Positions 24,550-33,717 of a stretch of 40,765 nt of DNA are shown piece by piece. The first letter of the stretch is position 1; each line of letters begins with the position of its first letter. The position numbers were made by a program, and so were the translations under genes. The DNA comes from an uncultured Lachnospiraceae bacterium (lineage in GTDB: Bacteria; Bacillota; Clostridia; Lachnospirales; Lachnospiraceae). The notes under the pieces were generated by a model. That model saw only the letters and a list, made by a program, of their open reading frames with translations, did no database searches and had not been told where the DNA came from. The DNA is taken from positions 1 to 40,765 of the forward strand of contig CAMAGI010000007.1 in assembly GCA_945833775.1 (NCBI GenBank). The letters run 5' to 3'.

Positions 24550-25464
24550 TTAGAACAGTGCGTTTTCCGGTGCAATCTTACGTACCGTGAAGTTAGCAAA
24601 TAACATCAGCAGCAAGCCGGCAACGGACTGGAAGAAGCTGGCAGCAGCAGTAAAGCCAAAGTTCGAGGTCTTGTAAATTGCGTTCAGAACGTAGGAATCG
24701 ATAACCTGGGTGGTCGAGTAAAGGGTACCGCTGTTTCGGGTTACCTGATAGAACAGACCGGTATCGGATCTCATAACGCTTCCGACGGAAAGGAGCAGCA
24801 TTACCGTAATCATGGGAATCAGAGCAGGTAATGTAATGTTCCAGATTTTCTGCCACTTGTTGGCACCATCAATTTCGGCTGCCTCGTAGAGGGAAGTATC
24901 AATGCCGGCCAACACAGACATATAAAGTACGGAACCGTAACCGACGCTGTTCCACATTTTAACGATGGTCAGAATCAACGGCCAGAGGGATGCGGTGGAA
25001 TAGAAGCGTACTCCCATGTTAAAAGTATTGTTCAGAATACCGGTATCGGTACTGATAAATGCATATACAATGAACTGTACTGCTGCGTAGGAGATGAACA
25101 CGGGAATGATCATCAGCGTCTGCATTGTCTTGGCCACTTTCTTGAAAACAAACTGGTCAATGGCAATTGCGAGTACAACATTCAGGAAAGTTCCTAGTGC
25201 TGTAAAGATTATGTAGTACATCAAGGTGTTCCTGGTCATGTTGATGAAGATGTCCTTTGATGCAACCAGAAATTTGAAGTTCTTAAGTCCGACCCAGGGA
25301 CTTCCCCAAATGCCTTTGGTAAAATCGTATTCCTTAAAGGCCAGGACAAGACCGGCCATCGGCACATACATGATGAAGAACAGGATCAGAAACACCGGAA
25401 GAGCCATCACCACATGTGCCCGATGCTTCCAGGTGTTGGACAAAAAATCTTTTACAGCTTTCAT
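24550..25464 (-). CDS. Sugar ABC transporter permease, LplB type
   Basis: A 304-residue inner-membrane permease of the LplB/YteP branch, with the first helix at about 18-43 and the EAA loop YEAAEIDGANKWQKIWNITLP. It has the short cytoplasmic N-terminus usual for the group. It starts 48 bases after the LacI regulator stop and ends 16 bases before the second permease, so the three are one operon. No ATP-binding subunit gene is present in the operon. Confidence 0.93.
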   Translation of the reverse strand: MKAVKDFLSNTWKHRAHVVMALPVFLILFFIMYVPMAGLVLAFKEYDFTKGIWGSPWVGLKNFKFLVASKDIFINMTRNTLMYYIIFTALGTFLNVVLAIAIDQFVFKKVAKTMQTLMIIPVFISYAAVQFIVYAFISTDTGILNNTFNMGVRFYSTASLWPLILTIVKMWNSVGYGSVLYMSVLAGIDTSLYEAAEIDGANKWQKIWNITLPALIPMITVMLLLSVGSVMRSDTGLFYQVTRNSGTLYSTTQVIDSYVLNAIYKTSNFGFTAAASFFQSVAGLLLMLFANFTVRKIAPENALF

Positions 25465-25512
25465 AGATTACCTCCCATTTTATCTCTATCTGCTAAATGC
25501 ATTTGTTCGATA

Positions 25513-26526
25513 TCAATTCAAGCGGGCGACGGATCTGCCGGGAATGACACGACCGGGTACGACATACATTTCCTTGAGGGTCGTCTTTGGATGCTCAATG
25601 AGTCCGATCAACTCCCTTGCAGCGATAAAGCCGATTTGTTCGGCATCCTGCTCTAAGGTGGTCAATTGCGGTTCCAGAAGCTTTGCAACGCCGATTCCGT
25701 CGAATCCGGCGATGGAGATATCCTCCGGGATGCGAAGCCCCATCTCGCGGATTGCATTGATTCCGCCCAGTGCGGAGTAATCATCCGGGAAGAGAATACA
25801 GGTCGGGACATCCTTAAGCGAGAGCAATTCCTTCGTAATATGATAGGTTGTGTTTGTATCGCGGTAAGCAGCTTCTCTCACGTATTCCTCGGGGATGGTC
25901 AGCCCAAACTCCTCAGCCGTGTGGTAGAAGCTTGCGAGGCGGTTTTCGGTAACGCCGGAGGCGGCACCGGTTATGTATGCGATCTTTCGGTGACCCTGTG
26001 AGTACACATAACTGAAAAGATCGTGCATTCCCAAAATATTGTCGGAGACGACGGAGGTCCGTCCGTTAAATACGTAGTCGATGGTGACCAACGGGATATC
26101 GCCCTGCATCAGCTCGATGATCTCGGGTGAGACGAAATCCACGCAGGCGAGGAAAATTCCGTCAAAGCCGCGATACCTGCAATGCTCCAGGTAGGACATC
26201 CGTCCGGGACGATCTTTGCAGTCGTTTACGAAGGTGATATCGTAGCCATGTTTCTCGGCAGCGCGTTTGAAGCTGTTCAGTACGCTTGCAAAATAGTCGT
26301 GCTGGAGACCGCTTCCGGCTTCATCCATAAAGAGGACTCCCAGGCTGTAAGTCCGATTGGTCTTTAAAGCTCTCGCGGAGAGGTTCGGGGAATATCCCAG
26401 CTCCCTTGCGACGCGCCGTATGTTGTTTTTCGTTTCTTCTCCGATATCTTTGTGGTCGTTTAACGCCTTACTCACGGTTGCCACTGACACACCACAAGCT
26501 ACGGAAATATCCTTTAAGGAAGCCAT
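25513..26526 (-). CDS. LacI-family regulator of the cellobiose-type locus
   Basis: A 337-residue repressor with an N-terminal HTH (LKDISVACGVSVATVSKAL, residues 4-22), the hinge segment NLSARALKTNRTYSLGVLF, and a sugar-binding C-terminal domain. ATG 26526 follows AGGAG by 7-8 bases. It is the first gene of the transport operon and divergent from the phosphorylase gene. The TTAAACGTTT palindromes at 26581 and 26788 are its likely targets, giving autoregulation and joint control of uptake and phosphorolysis. The inducer is probably cellobiose or a related sugar (inference). Confidence 0.92.
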   Translation of the reverse strand: MASLKDISVACGVSVATVSKALNDHKDIGEETKNNIRRVARELGYSPNLSARALKTNRTYSLGVLFMDEAGSGLQHDYFASVLNSFKRAAEKHGYDITFVNDCKDRPGRMSYLEHCRYRGFDGIFLACVDFVSPEIIELMQGDIPLVTIDYVFNGRTSVVSDNILGMHDLFSYVYSQGHRKIAYITGAASGVTENRLASFYHTAEEFGLTIPEEYVREAAYRDTNTTYHITKELLSLKDVPTCILFPDDYSALGGINAIREMGLRIPEDISIAGFDGIGVAKLLEPQLTTLEQDAEQIGFIAARELIGLIEHPKTTLKEMYVVPGRVIPGRSVARLN

Positions 26527-26580
26527 ATGTATTCTCCTGCAGCCGGTGCTCTGTTGCGAGTCAGCAACATGCGAAAGAAC

Positions 26581-26592
26581 TTAAACGTTTTC
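26581..26592. promoter_or_regulatory. LacI-type operator, transport operon side
   Basis: TTAAACGTTTTC, nearly palindromic, lying between the minus-strand -10 box (26602) and the LacI gene start. It shares TTAAACGTTT with the site at 26788. Confidence 0.7.
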
Positions 26593-26601
26593 GTTTTTAT
26601 C

Positions 26602-26630
26602 ACTATAAAACACTTTTGACAGTTTTGCAA
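26602..26630 (-). promoter_or_regulatory. Promoter of the LacI-permease-binding protein operon
   Basis: On the minus strand: TTGCAA (26630-26625), 17-bp spacer, TATAGT (26607-26602). Confidence 0.8.
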
Positions 26631-26737
26631 GGGTTTTTGAAAATATTTTATGCAGAATTGATAAAATTGGGAGTTAGTCACAGAAAAGAGTTTGTAAATT
26701 TGTACGTTTTTGCTGGAATATGTTGGCATGCACACTA

Positions 26738-26766
26738 TTGCAATTTCGGTTTTCCTTCGTTATAAT
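26738..26766 (+). promoter_or_regulatory. Promoter of the cellobiose phosphorylase gene
   Basis: TTGCAA (26738-26743), 17-bp spacer, consensus TATAAT (26761-26766), about 85 bases before the start codon. The 324-base gap between the divergent genes holds only the two promoters and two operators. Confidence 0.85.
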
Positions 26767-26787
26767 GGTAAAAAAATCGGTTTTTAC

Positions 26788-26799
26788 TTAAACGTTTAA
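26788..26799. promoter_or_regulatory. LacI-type operator, phosphorylase side
   Basis: Perfect 12-bp palindrome TTAAACGTTTAA, 21 bases past the -10 box, so a bound repressor would block early elongation. It lies 207 bases from the matching site at 26581. Confidence 0.85.
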
Positions 26800-26850
26800 A
26801 ACAGGTTTGATGAAGCTATTATACCATATTATGAAAAAGGAGAAAGAAGT

Positions 26851-29286
26851 ATGAAGTTCGGTTATTTCGATGATGCACAACAGGAATATGTCATCACCAC
26901 CCCCAAAACCCCTCTTCCCTGGATCAACTATCTGGGATGCAAGGATTTTTTCAGCCTGATCTCCAACACCTGCGGCGGGTACACCTTTTATAAGGACGCA
27001 AAGCTGCTTCGGCTGACCCGCTATCGCTACAACAACGTGCCCGCCGACATCAACGGTAAGTACCTCTATATTAAAGATGGCGATACCGTTTGGAATCCCG
27101 GCTGGCAGCCTACCAAGACTGCGCTTGATGCTTATGAGTGCCGCCACGGAATCGGCTACAGCCGCTTTACCTCCTCCAAGGACGGTGTGAAGGCGGATGC
27201 CCTTACCTTTGTCCCCATGGATGACAATTGCGAGATCACCAGATTTACCATAACCAATGAGTCTGCGGCTGCGAAGACACTTTCGGTATTCTCTTATGTC
27301 GAGTGGTGTCTGTGGAATGCCGACGATGATATGAAGAATTTCCAGCGCAATCTGAGCACCGGCGAGGTCGAGGTCGTGGGCTCCACGATCTTCCATCGCA
27401 CGGAGTACAGAGAGCGCCGTAATCACTACGCAATTTACTCTGTGAACACCGAAGTCGCAGGATTTGATACCAGCCGTGATGCGTTTCTGGGTGCATACCG
27501 CGGTGCGGATGCGCCGGAGGCAATCGAGAACGGTGCCTGCACCAATTCCATGGCAAGCGGATGGTCACCCATCGCGGCACATCAGATTGATGTCACGCTG
27601 GCACCAGGTGAGGCCAAAACCTATATTTTCGTCCTTGGTTATATTGAGAATCCCGAGGATGAGAAGTGGGAGTCCTATGGAGTGATCAACAAGACCCGTG
27701 CATTTGCAATGCTGGACAAATACAATACCGAGGAAGGTGTGGAGAAGGCATTTGCGGAATTGAAGGCGTACTGGAAACAGCTGCTCTCCAAGTATACGGT
27801 GGAATCCTCCGATGAGAAGCTGAACCGCATGGTGAATACCTGGAACCAGTATCAGTGCATGGTAACCTTCAACATGTCCCGTTCCGCTTCGTATTATGAA
27901 TCCGGAATCGGTCGTGGTATGGGCTTCCGTGATTCCTGTCAGGATCTGCTCGGCTTCGTTCATCTGATTCCCGATCGTGCAAGGGAGCGTATCATTGACA
28001 TTGCCTCCACCCAGTTTCAGGATGGCAGCGCATACCATCAGTATCAGCCTCTCACCAAAAAAGGAAACTCCGATATCGGAAGCGGTTTCAACGATGATCC
28101 GCTGTGGCTGATTGCCGGAACCAGCGCATATGTGCGAGAGAGCGGAGATCTCACCATCTTAAACGAGATGGTTCCCTTCGATAACGATATGAGCGTTGCG
28201 GCACCTTTGATGGATCATCTGAAACGTTCCTTCGACTACATTGTAAATCATAAAGGTCCTCACGCATTGCCGTTAATCGGCCGTGCCGATTGGAACGATT
28301 GCCTGAACCTGAACTGCTTCTCCGAGCATCCCGGTGAGTCCTTCCAGACCTTTGGCCCCAGTGAGGGACCGGTTGCCGAATCGGTGTTTATCGCAGGAAT
28401 GTTTGTAAAATACGGCGAGGAGTACGCGCAGCTGTGTGAGCTTCTGGGAGATACTGCCGAGGCAGCCCGTGCACGCAAGGAAGTCGAGATCATGAATGCA
28501 GCGATTCTCAAGGACGGATGGGACGGTGAATGGTTCGTCCGTGCATATGATGCGTACAGCAAGAAGATTGGCTCCAAGGAGTGCAAGGAAGGTCAGATCT
28601 ACATCGAGCCCCAGGGCTTCTGTGTCCTGGCAGGCGTCGGCGTGAAGGAAGGCCTTGCCGAGAAAGCACTGGATTCCGTCAAGGAGCGGCTGGATACCAA
28701 GTACGGTGTCATGATCCTGCAGCCCGCTTACACGGAGTACCATCTGGAGCTTGGTGAAATCTCCTCCTATCCTCCCGGATACAAGGAGAATGCCGGCATC
28801 TTCTGCCACAATAATCCCTGGATCTCCATTGCGGAGACCGTGATCGGAAGAGGCGACAGGGCATTTGAAGTGTACAAGAAGACCTGTCCTGCCTATATTG
28901 AGGATATCAGTGAGATCCACCGCACCGAGCCCTATGTCTACTCCCAGATGGTTGCAGGACGCGATGCGAAGTTCCACGGCGAGGCAAAGAACAGCTGGCT
29001 GACCGGTACTGCCGCATGGACCTTTGTAAATGTGTCCCAGTATATTCTGGGTGTATATCCTACCCACACCGGGCTCTCCATTGACCCCTGTGTACCCAGG
29101 AACTTCGGTGACTTCAAGCTGACCCGTAAGTTCCGTGAGGGAACCTACACGATCAAGGTTACCAATCCGAACAATGTGGAGAAGGGTGTTGTATCCATGA
29201 AGGTTGACGGACAGAAGGTTGACGGGCATATCATTCCCTATGTAAAGGGCAAGACCCAATACGATGTGGAAATCGTAATGGGTTAG
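26851..29286 (+). CDS. cbpA: Cellobiose phosphorylase (GH94)
   Basis: Cytoplasmic enzyme that splits cellobiose with phosphate into alpha-glucose-1-phosphate and glucose. The 811-residue length and the conserved blocks [49 protein letters not shown] (catalytic Asp483) and [20 protein letters not shown] match my recollection of characterised clostridial cellobiose phosphorylases, rather than cellodextrin or chitobiose phosphorylases. ATG 26851 follows AAGGAG. It is controlled by the divergent LacI regulator and operator at 26788, and is paired with an uptake system on the other strand. Confidence 0.95.
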   Translation: MKFGYFDDAQQEYVITTPKTPLPWINYLGCKDFFSLISNTCGGYTFYKDAKLLRLTRYRYNNVPADINGKYLYIKDGDTVWNPGWQPTKTALDAYECRHGIGYSRFTSSKDGVKADALTFVPMDDNCEITRFTITNESAAAKTLSVFSYVEWCLWNADDDMKNFQRNLSTGEVEVVGSTIFHRTEYRERRNHYAIYSVNTEVAGFDTSRDAFLGAYRGADAPEAIENGACTNSMASGWSPIAAHQIDVTLAPGEAKTYIFVLGYIENPEDEKWESYGVINKTRAFAMLDKYNTEEGVEKAFAELKAYWKQLLSKYTVESSDEKLNRMVNTWNQYQCMVTFNMSRSASYYESGIGRGMGFRDSCQDLLGFVHLIPDRARERIIDIASTQFQDGSAYHQYQPLTKKGNSDIGSGFNDDPLWLIAGTSAYVRESGDLTILNEMVPFDNDMSVAAPLMDHLKRSFDYIVNHKGPHALPLIGRADWNDCLNLNCFSEHPGESFQTFGPSEGPVAESVFIAGMFVKYGEEYAQLCELLGDTAEAARARKEVEIMNAAILKDGWDGEWFVRAYDAYSKKIGSKECKEGQIYIEPQGFCVLAGVGVKEGLAEKALDSVKERLDTKYGVMILQPAYTEYHLELGEISSYPPGYKENAGIFCHNNPWISIAETVIGRGDRAFEVYKKTCPAYIEDISEIHRTEPYVYSQMVAGRDAKFHGEAKNSWLTGTAAWTFVNVSQYILGVYPTHTGLSIDPCVPRNFGDFKLTRKFREGTYTIKVTNPNNVEKGVVSMKVDGQKVDGHIIPYVKGKTQYDVEIVMG

Positions 29287-29304
29287 TAACGATTGGAATG
29301 AGAG

Positions 29305-29343
29305 AAGCCTGCCCACACGTAAAAGGTGCGGGCGGGCTTTTTC
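29305..29343 (+). terminator. Terminator after cellobiose phosphorylase
   Basis: GC-rich hairpin AAGCCTGCCCACAC / GTGCGGGCGGGCTT with one wobble and one mismatch, then TTTTT. It should limit read-through into the GH2 gene. Confidence 0.85.
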
Positions 29344-29395
29344 CGTACCGACAAGGCGCTGACAACAGTGGCGGAAGGGTTGGAGTAGAATACAA

Positions 29396-32197
29396 ATGGA
29401 AAAAGAATCTTGCTTTTCTCTGGCGGGGGAATGGCTGGCAACACTGCGGGACGGAAGTACGTATGTGATGCAGCTTCCCGGAACATTGGATGAAAATCGA
29501 ATCGGCGGTCCGGATGACAATCCCAACAAATGGCATCCGGATGCGGGTTTAGGGAACGATGATATGCTTTTGGAGGGCGGGAGTGCGATTGCAACACGCC
29601 TTACCAGAAAATATACCTATGAGGGCCCGGTACGCCTCTGTAAGCGTATTCACTATACTCCAACACGCGGCAAACGGGTTTTCCTGGAGGCCGAACGAGG
29701 GCGCTGCCTGAAACTGTTTATCGACGATGAAGAGATTGCGCATTTTCGTCCGGCTACCATCAGCACACCGCATGTGTTTGAGGTGACCGGAAAACTGACC
29801 GGGGACTCTACTGTGACACTAGTGTCAGATAATAGCTACCCGGGCCTGCCTCATGATGCCATTCTTGCATCTTCCGCAGCTACGGATGAAACCCAGACCA
29901 ACTGGAACGGGATTCTGGGAGAAGTCCTTCTGCGGGAGGAGGAGCCGGTATTTATCGAAAACCTGCGCGTGTATCCGGGGGAAGATTTCCTAACGGTTTT
30001 GGTTGAGTTGAATGCGGATCGTGAGGCTGTGGTGCAACTTTCCCTGGAAAGTGACGTTTTCCCCCATGCTTTGGACACAGAAGGGGAAGAAGGCACACCA
30101 CTCATGAGGAGAATCCCGGTTTCCAAGGGCAGGAGTACTGTCACATTTGGAAAGATCCGCTGTCGCGAAGACTGCGTGAAATGGGACGAATATGAAGGAA
30201 ATCTTCATGAGCTGAAGGCTCAAATTGTGCTAGAGGGTGCACGGGATAATGTGCAGACGCAGGATAGTGTAACCGTCCGGTTTGGCATGCGCACCTTTTC
30301 GGACAACGGCAGTGGGAGACTGGCGCTGAATCGCCGCGTCATCTTTTTGCGCAGCGAGGCAAACTGTGCCGTATTTCCCGAGGAAGGTCATTCTCCGATG
30401 ACGGTAGACGCCTGGAAATGCATCCTGGAAAAATACAAGTCCTATGGTGTCAACTGCATGCGCTTTCATTCCCATTGTCCGCCGGAGGCTGCTTTTACTG
30501 CCGCGGACGAGCTTGGAATGCTGATGCAGCCTGAACTTTCACACTGGAATCCGAAGGATGCACTGGAGGATGATGCGGCTTATCGATATTACATGACAGA
30601 AATGTCAGAAATTATTCTGCAACTGGCAAATCATCCTTCGTTTGTGATGCTGACGCTGGGAAATGAGCTGGCAGCCTCCCAAGAGGGACGCAGGCGAATG
30701 GAGGAACTGGTACGGACGGCACAGAAATTGGATTCCACCAGAATGTATGCAATCGGTTCCAACACCTGGTATGGTGCCGAAGGATGTGACGAAGTCAGCG
30801 ATTTTTATACCACACAGAAGTATTACGATGCGCCCTTGCGGGGGGCATTTGCGGCGGAGAGTGAAATTCCCGGGAAAAAGGGTAGAATCGGTGGCCATAT
30901 CAACAATCGTTATCCCGGATCGGAGACGGACTATGAGGCGGGCATGGCAAGAATTCGTGAGGCCTATGCAAAGCCTGTTTTCAGCTTTGAGGTGGGACAG
31001 TTCGAGGTGCTTCCCGATTTCGATGAACTGGACAGTTTCCGGGGGGTCACCATTCCCGCAAATTATGAGCGGATACGCAGCCGCGTGCGGGAGCGGGGGC
31101 TGGAGGAAGTCTGGAAACGGTACGTGGAGGCAACCGGGGAAATTGCCCTTTTGTGTTACCGCGAAGAGGTGGAGGCTGTGCTTCGGACAGAGACCATGTC
31201 CGGCATTTCGCTCCTGGGGCTTCAGGACTTTCCGGGGCAGGGAACTGCACTGGTCGGTATGATGAATTCGCATCTGGATTCCAAGCCCTATGCGTTTGCA
31301 CAGCCGCAGCGCTTTCAAAGATTCTTTCGGGAGGCACTTCCCCTGGCGAAGCTGCCTCGCTATACCTATGAAAATACGGAAGAACTGTCTGCGCGGCTTT
31401 TCTTTGCCAATTACGGAAAAGAGACCGTTGCAGGAACTTTGGAATACGTCTTGAGGGAGGTAGAAAACGATGCTGCTCTCGCCTCCGGAAGGCTGGAATC
31501 CGTCGTCTGCCCCGCGGGCGGATTGACGCAATTGGGGGAGATTCGGATTCCGTTGGCCAGGATTCAATCCAATTCTGCGCTGCAGCTGGAATTGACGCTG
31601 GCGGAATACCGAAACGAATACCCTGTATGGGTGTATCTTAAGGTGCAGCCGAAATGCCCGATGGGCGTGTATGAGACGCAGACCCTGGATGAAAAGGCAA
31701 TCCGGATTCTGCAGGAAGGCGGAAAGGTCTTCTTCTGTCCGCGGGCGGAGAAAAAATCACTGCCGAATTCCATCGGCACGCAGTTTTCCACGGATTTCTG
31801 GTCGGTGGGAACCTTTGCGGCACAGGAAGGGGGCATGGGCCAGCTGATCGATGACAGCCATCCGCTTTTTGATTCTTTTCCCACGAAAATGTATCCGGAA
31901 TGGCAGTGGTGGCCCATGGCGGGCACAAGAGCCTTTGTCCTGCCCGGCAAAAAGAAAACCATCGTGACGGAAATGGACAGTTATGCATTTTTGCGTCCCA
32001 TGGCAAAGCTTTTGGAGTGCCGTTTCGGCCCGGGTAAACTGATGCTTTCGTCCATGGGGCTGCAGGATTTGCAGGAATATCCGGAGGCACGTGCTCTGCT
32101 GGACGCGATCTACCGGTATATGGACTCGGATGCGTTTGCACCGGAGGAAGAGCTGACGCCGGAGGAATTGGCATCCTTTCAGGTACAGTATGAATAA
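29396..32197 (+). CDS. Glycoside hydrolase family 2 protein, intracellular
   Basis: A 933-residue enzyme without signal peptide. The GH2 order is visible: N-terminal jelly-roll (with GTLDENRIGG early), immunoglobulin-like domain about 190-300, and TIM barrel about 310-600. LTLGNELA gives the Asn423-Glu424 acid/base pair, and Glu532 in FSFEVGQFE fits the nucleophile, 108 residues later. The region from about 680 to 933 is an extra C-terminal part I cannot assign. Family members act on beta-galactosides, beta-glucuronides, beta-mannosides and others; the substrate is open. GGAG lies 10 bases before ATG 29396. A terminator separates it from the phosphorylase gene, so it may be expressed by read-through or its own unseen promoter. 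Confidence 0.85.
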   Translation: MEKESCFSLAGEWLATLRDGSTYVMQLPGTLDENRIGGPDDNPNKWHPDAGLGNDDMLLEGGSAIATRLTRKYTYEGPVRLCKRIHYTPTRGKRVFLEAERGRCLKLFIDDEEIAHFRPATISTPHVFEVTGKLTGDSTVTLVSDNSYPGLPHDAILASSAATDETQTNWNGILGEVLLREEEPVFIENLRVYPGEDFLTVLVELNADREAVVQLSLESDVFPHALDTEGEEGTPLMRRIPVSKGRSTVTFGKIRCREDCVKWDEYEGNLHELKAQIVLEGARDNVQTQDSVTVRFGMRTFSDNGSGRLALNRRVIFLRSEANCAVFPEEGHSPMTVDAWKCILEKYKSYGVNCMRFHSHCPPEAAFTAADELGMLMQPELSHWNPKDALEDDAAYRYYMTEMSEIILQLANHPSFVMLTLGNELAASQEGRRRMEELVRTAQKLDSTRMYAIGSNTWYGAEGCDEVSDFYTTQKYYDAPLRGAFAAESEIPGKKGRIGGHINNRYPGSETDYEAGMARIREAYAKPVFSFEVGQFEVLPDFDELDSFRGVTIPANYERIRSRVRERGLEEVWKRYVEATGEIALLCYREEVEAVLRTETMSGISLLGLQDFPGQGTALVGMMNSHLDSKPYAFAQPQRFQRFFREALPLAKLPRYTYENTEELSARLFFANYGKETVAGTLEYVLREVENDAALASGRLESVVCPAGGLTQLGEIRIPLARIQSNSALQLELTLAEYRNEYPVWVYLKVQPKCPMGVYETQTLDEKAIRILQEGGKVFFCPRAEKKSLPNSIGTQFSTDFWSVGTFAAQEGGMGQLIDDSHPLFDSFPTKMYPEWQWWPMAGTRAFVLPGKKKTIVTEMDSYAFLRPMAKLLECRFGPGKLMLSSMGLQDLQEYPEARALLDAIYRYMDSDAFAPEEELTPEELASFQVQYE

Positions 32198-32274
32198 GGG
32201 GGAGGAAAAACGATATGCTCCTAAAATGGCTGTCCGCGGAGAAGATCCGTTACGGGAATCCGGAATAAATTCTG

Positions 32275-32317
32275 CAAAAAAGAGAAAGCAGCTTCAAAAC
32301 CGGAAGCTGCTTTCTCT
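32275..32317 (-). terminator. Terminator of tRNA-Ser
   Basis: Perfect 15-bp stem AGAGAAAGCAGCTTC / GAAGCTGCTTTCTCT (32281-32317), followed on the minus strand by TTTTTT. It starts about 20 bases after the tRNA 3' end. The 3' side of the GH2 gene may share it. Confidence 0.9.
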
Positions 32318-32337
32318 ATGGAATAAAATATCGGAAA

Positions 32338-32423
32338 CGGAGAGCATGGGATTCGAACCCACGGTGCCTTTTGGGCACACGGCTTTTCGAGAGCCGCACC
32401 TTAAACCACTCGGACAACTCTCC
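32338..32423 (-). tRNA. tRNA-Ser (CGA)
   Basis: On the minus strand: 7-bp acceptor GGAGAGT/GCTCTCC, D-loop GTCCGAGTGGTTTAAGG, anticodon stem CGGCT/AGCCG with loop CTCGAAA (anticodon CGA), a long variable arm (GTGCCCAAAAGGCAC) as in class II tRNAs, and GGTTCGAATCC in the T arm. Discriminator G73 is usual for serine. CCA is not encoded. It decodes UCG. Confidence 0.97.
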
Positions 32424-32441
32424 ATGGTTTCAGACTTGTTT

Positions 32442-32470
32442 ATTTTAACGAAAATAAGAAGTGATTGCAA
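32442..32470 (-). promoter_or_regulatory. tRNA-Ser promoter
   Basis: On the minus strand: TTGCAA (32470-32465), 17-bp spacer, TAAAAT (32447-32442), 18 bases before the mature tRNA 5' end. Confidence 0.8.
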
Positions 32471-32528
32471 GCCCTGAGGACAAAATTTTAAAAAATTTCC
32501 GCAGGGGTATATTTTCTTTCATTTCAAG

Positions 32529-32557
32529 TTGTGCGGATTCCTATTTTGGGGTATACT
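32529..32557 (+). promoter_or_regulatory. Promoter of the pfk-dnaX operon
   Basis: TTGTGC (32529-32534), 17-bp spacer, TATACT (32552-32557), about 77 bases before the pfk start. A short GCCGC/GCGGC hairpin lies in the leader near 32607. Confidence 0.7.
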
Positions 32558-32633
32558 TAATTTTATGGCGGACATGTTTTAGGAATGCCTATAACGGATA
32601 TAAGCTGCCGCGAGCGGCGGAATGGAGGAACCT

Positions 32634-33707
32634 ATGAAAAGAATCGGAATGTTGACCAGCGGGGGAGACTGTCAGGCTTTGAATGCGGCCATGAGAGGTG
32701 TTGTTAAGACCCTCGACAACGCCAAAGAGGATGTTGAGATTTATGGATTTCTGGATGGATACAGAGGCTTGATCTACGGTGATTTCAGAATGCTTACCGG
32801 CGGGGATTTCTCCGGAATTCTGACGAAGGGCGGCACGATTCTGGGAACCTCCCGCACTCCCTTTAAGACGATTAAGGATCCCGACGAGAACGGTCTGGAC
32901 AAAGTGGAGGCAATGAAACAGAATTATTATAAATTAAAGCTGGATTGTCTGGTGATCCTCGGAGGAAACGGGACGCACAAGACGGCTAACCTGCTGCGTG
33001 AAGAAGGACTGAATGTGGTGACCCTGCCCAAGACCATCGACAATGACCTCTGGGGAACCGACATGACCTTCGGGTTCCAGAGCGCAGTGAATATCGCGAC
33101 GGAGGCGATCGACTGTATTCACACAACGGCTGCCTCCCACGGCAGAGTGTTTATCGTGGAGGTTATGGGCCACAAGGTGGGATGGCTTACCCTGAATGCC
33201 GGAATGGCCAGCGGCGCCGACATCATTCTGATTCCTGAGATTCCTTATGATATCGACAAAGTGATCGAGAAGATTGAGGAGCGTGACAGGAAGGGAAGCC
33301 GCTTTACCATTATTGCGGTTGCCGAGGGTGCAATTTCCAAGGAGGATGCAAAGCTCTCCAAAAAAGAATATAAGAAAAAAATGGAGAATTATCCGTACCC
33401 TTCTGTCTCCTACGAGGTTGCTGCCAAGATTCAGGAGAAGACCGGGAGAGAGGTGCGCGTAACGGTGCCCGGACACACGCAAAGAGGAGGAAGTCCCTGC
33501 CCCTATGACCGCGTATTTGCAAGCCGTCTCGGTGCTGAAGCAGGAAAACTAATCCTGGATGGACAGTACGGATTCATGGTGGGCTACAAGAATCGTGAAA
33601 TCGTACGCGTTCCTCTGGATGAGGTTGCAGGCAAACTGAAATACCTCTCACCTGATGCTACGATTGTTCAGGAGGCAAAGCTGCTGGGAATTTCTTTCGG
33701 AGATTAA
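32634..33707 (+). CDS. pfkA: 6-phosphofructokinase, mixed ATP/PPi signature
   Basis: Glycolytic enzyme phosphorylating fructose-6-phosphate. The 358-residue protein belongs to the PfkA superfamily, longer than the 320-residue ATP type. GGDCQALNAAMRG is at 10-22. The phosphoryl-donor positions are mixed: Gly113 in GGNGT (as in ATP enzymes) but Lys133 in PKTIDND (as in PPi enzymes), the pattern of group III PFKs. The catalytic Asp is in TIDND and PGHTQRGG closes the sugar site. The donor must therefore be left open. ATG 32634 follows GGAGGA. It leads a compact run with dnaX 10 bases behind. Confidence 0.92.
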   Translation: MKRIGMLTSGGDCQALNAAMRGVVKTLDNAKEDVEIYGFLDGYRGLIYGDFRMLTGGDFSGILTKGGTILGTSRTPFKTIKDPDENGLDKVEAMKQNYYKLKLDCLVILGGNGTHKTANLLREEGLNVVTLPKTIDNDLWGTDMTFGFQSAVNIATEAIDCIHTTAASHGRVFIVEVMGHKVGWLTLNAGMASGADIILIPEIPYDIDKVIEKIEERDRKGSRFTIIAVAEGAISKEDAKLSKKEYKKKMENYPYPSVSYEVAAKIQEKTGREVRVTVPGHTQRGGSPCPYDRVFASRLGAEAGKLILDGQYGFMVGYKNREIVRVPLDEVAGKLKYLSPDATIVQEAKLLGISFGD

Positions 33708-33717
33708 CGAGGTATTT

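Noticed and set aside
28273..29529. A 418-codon minus-strand open frame over the end of the phosphorylase gene
   Set aside because: Covers a confirmed GH94 gene and a terminator; no protein family features.
30605..31567. A 320-codon minus-strand open frame inside the GH2 gene
   Set aside because: No motif or ribosome site, and the plus strand carries the catalytic residues of GH2.
32190..32477. A 95-codon plus-strand frame after the GH2 gene
   Set aside because: It runs through the tRNA-Ser gene and its terminator on the other strand, so it is not coding.
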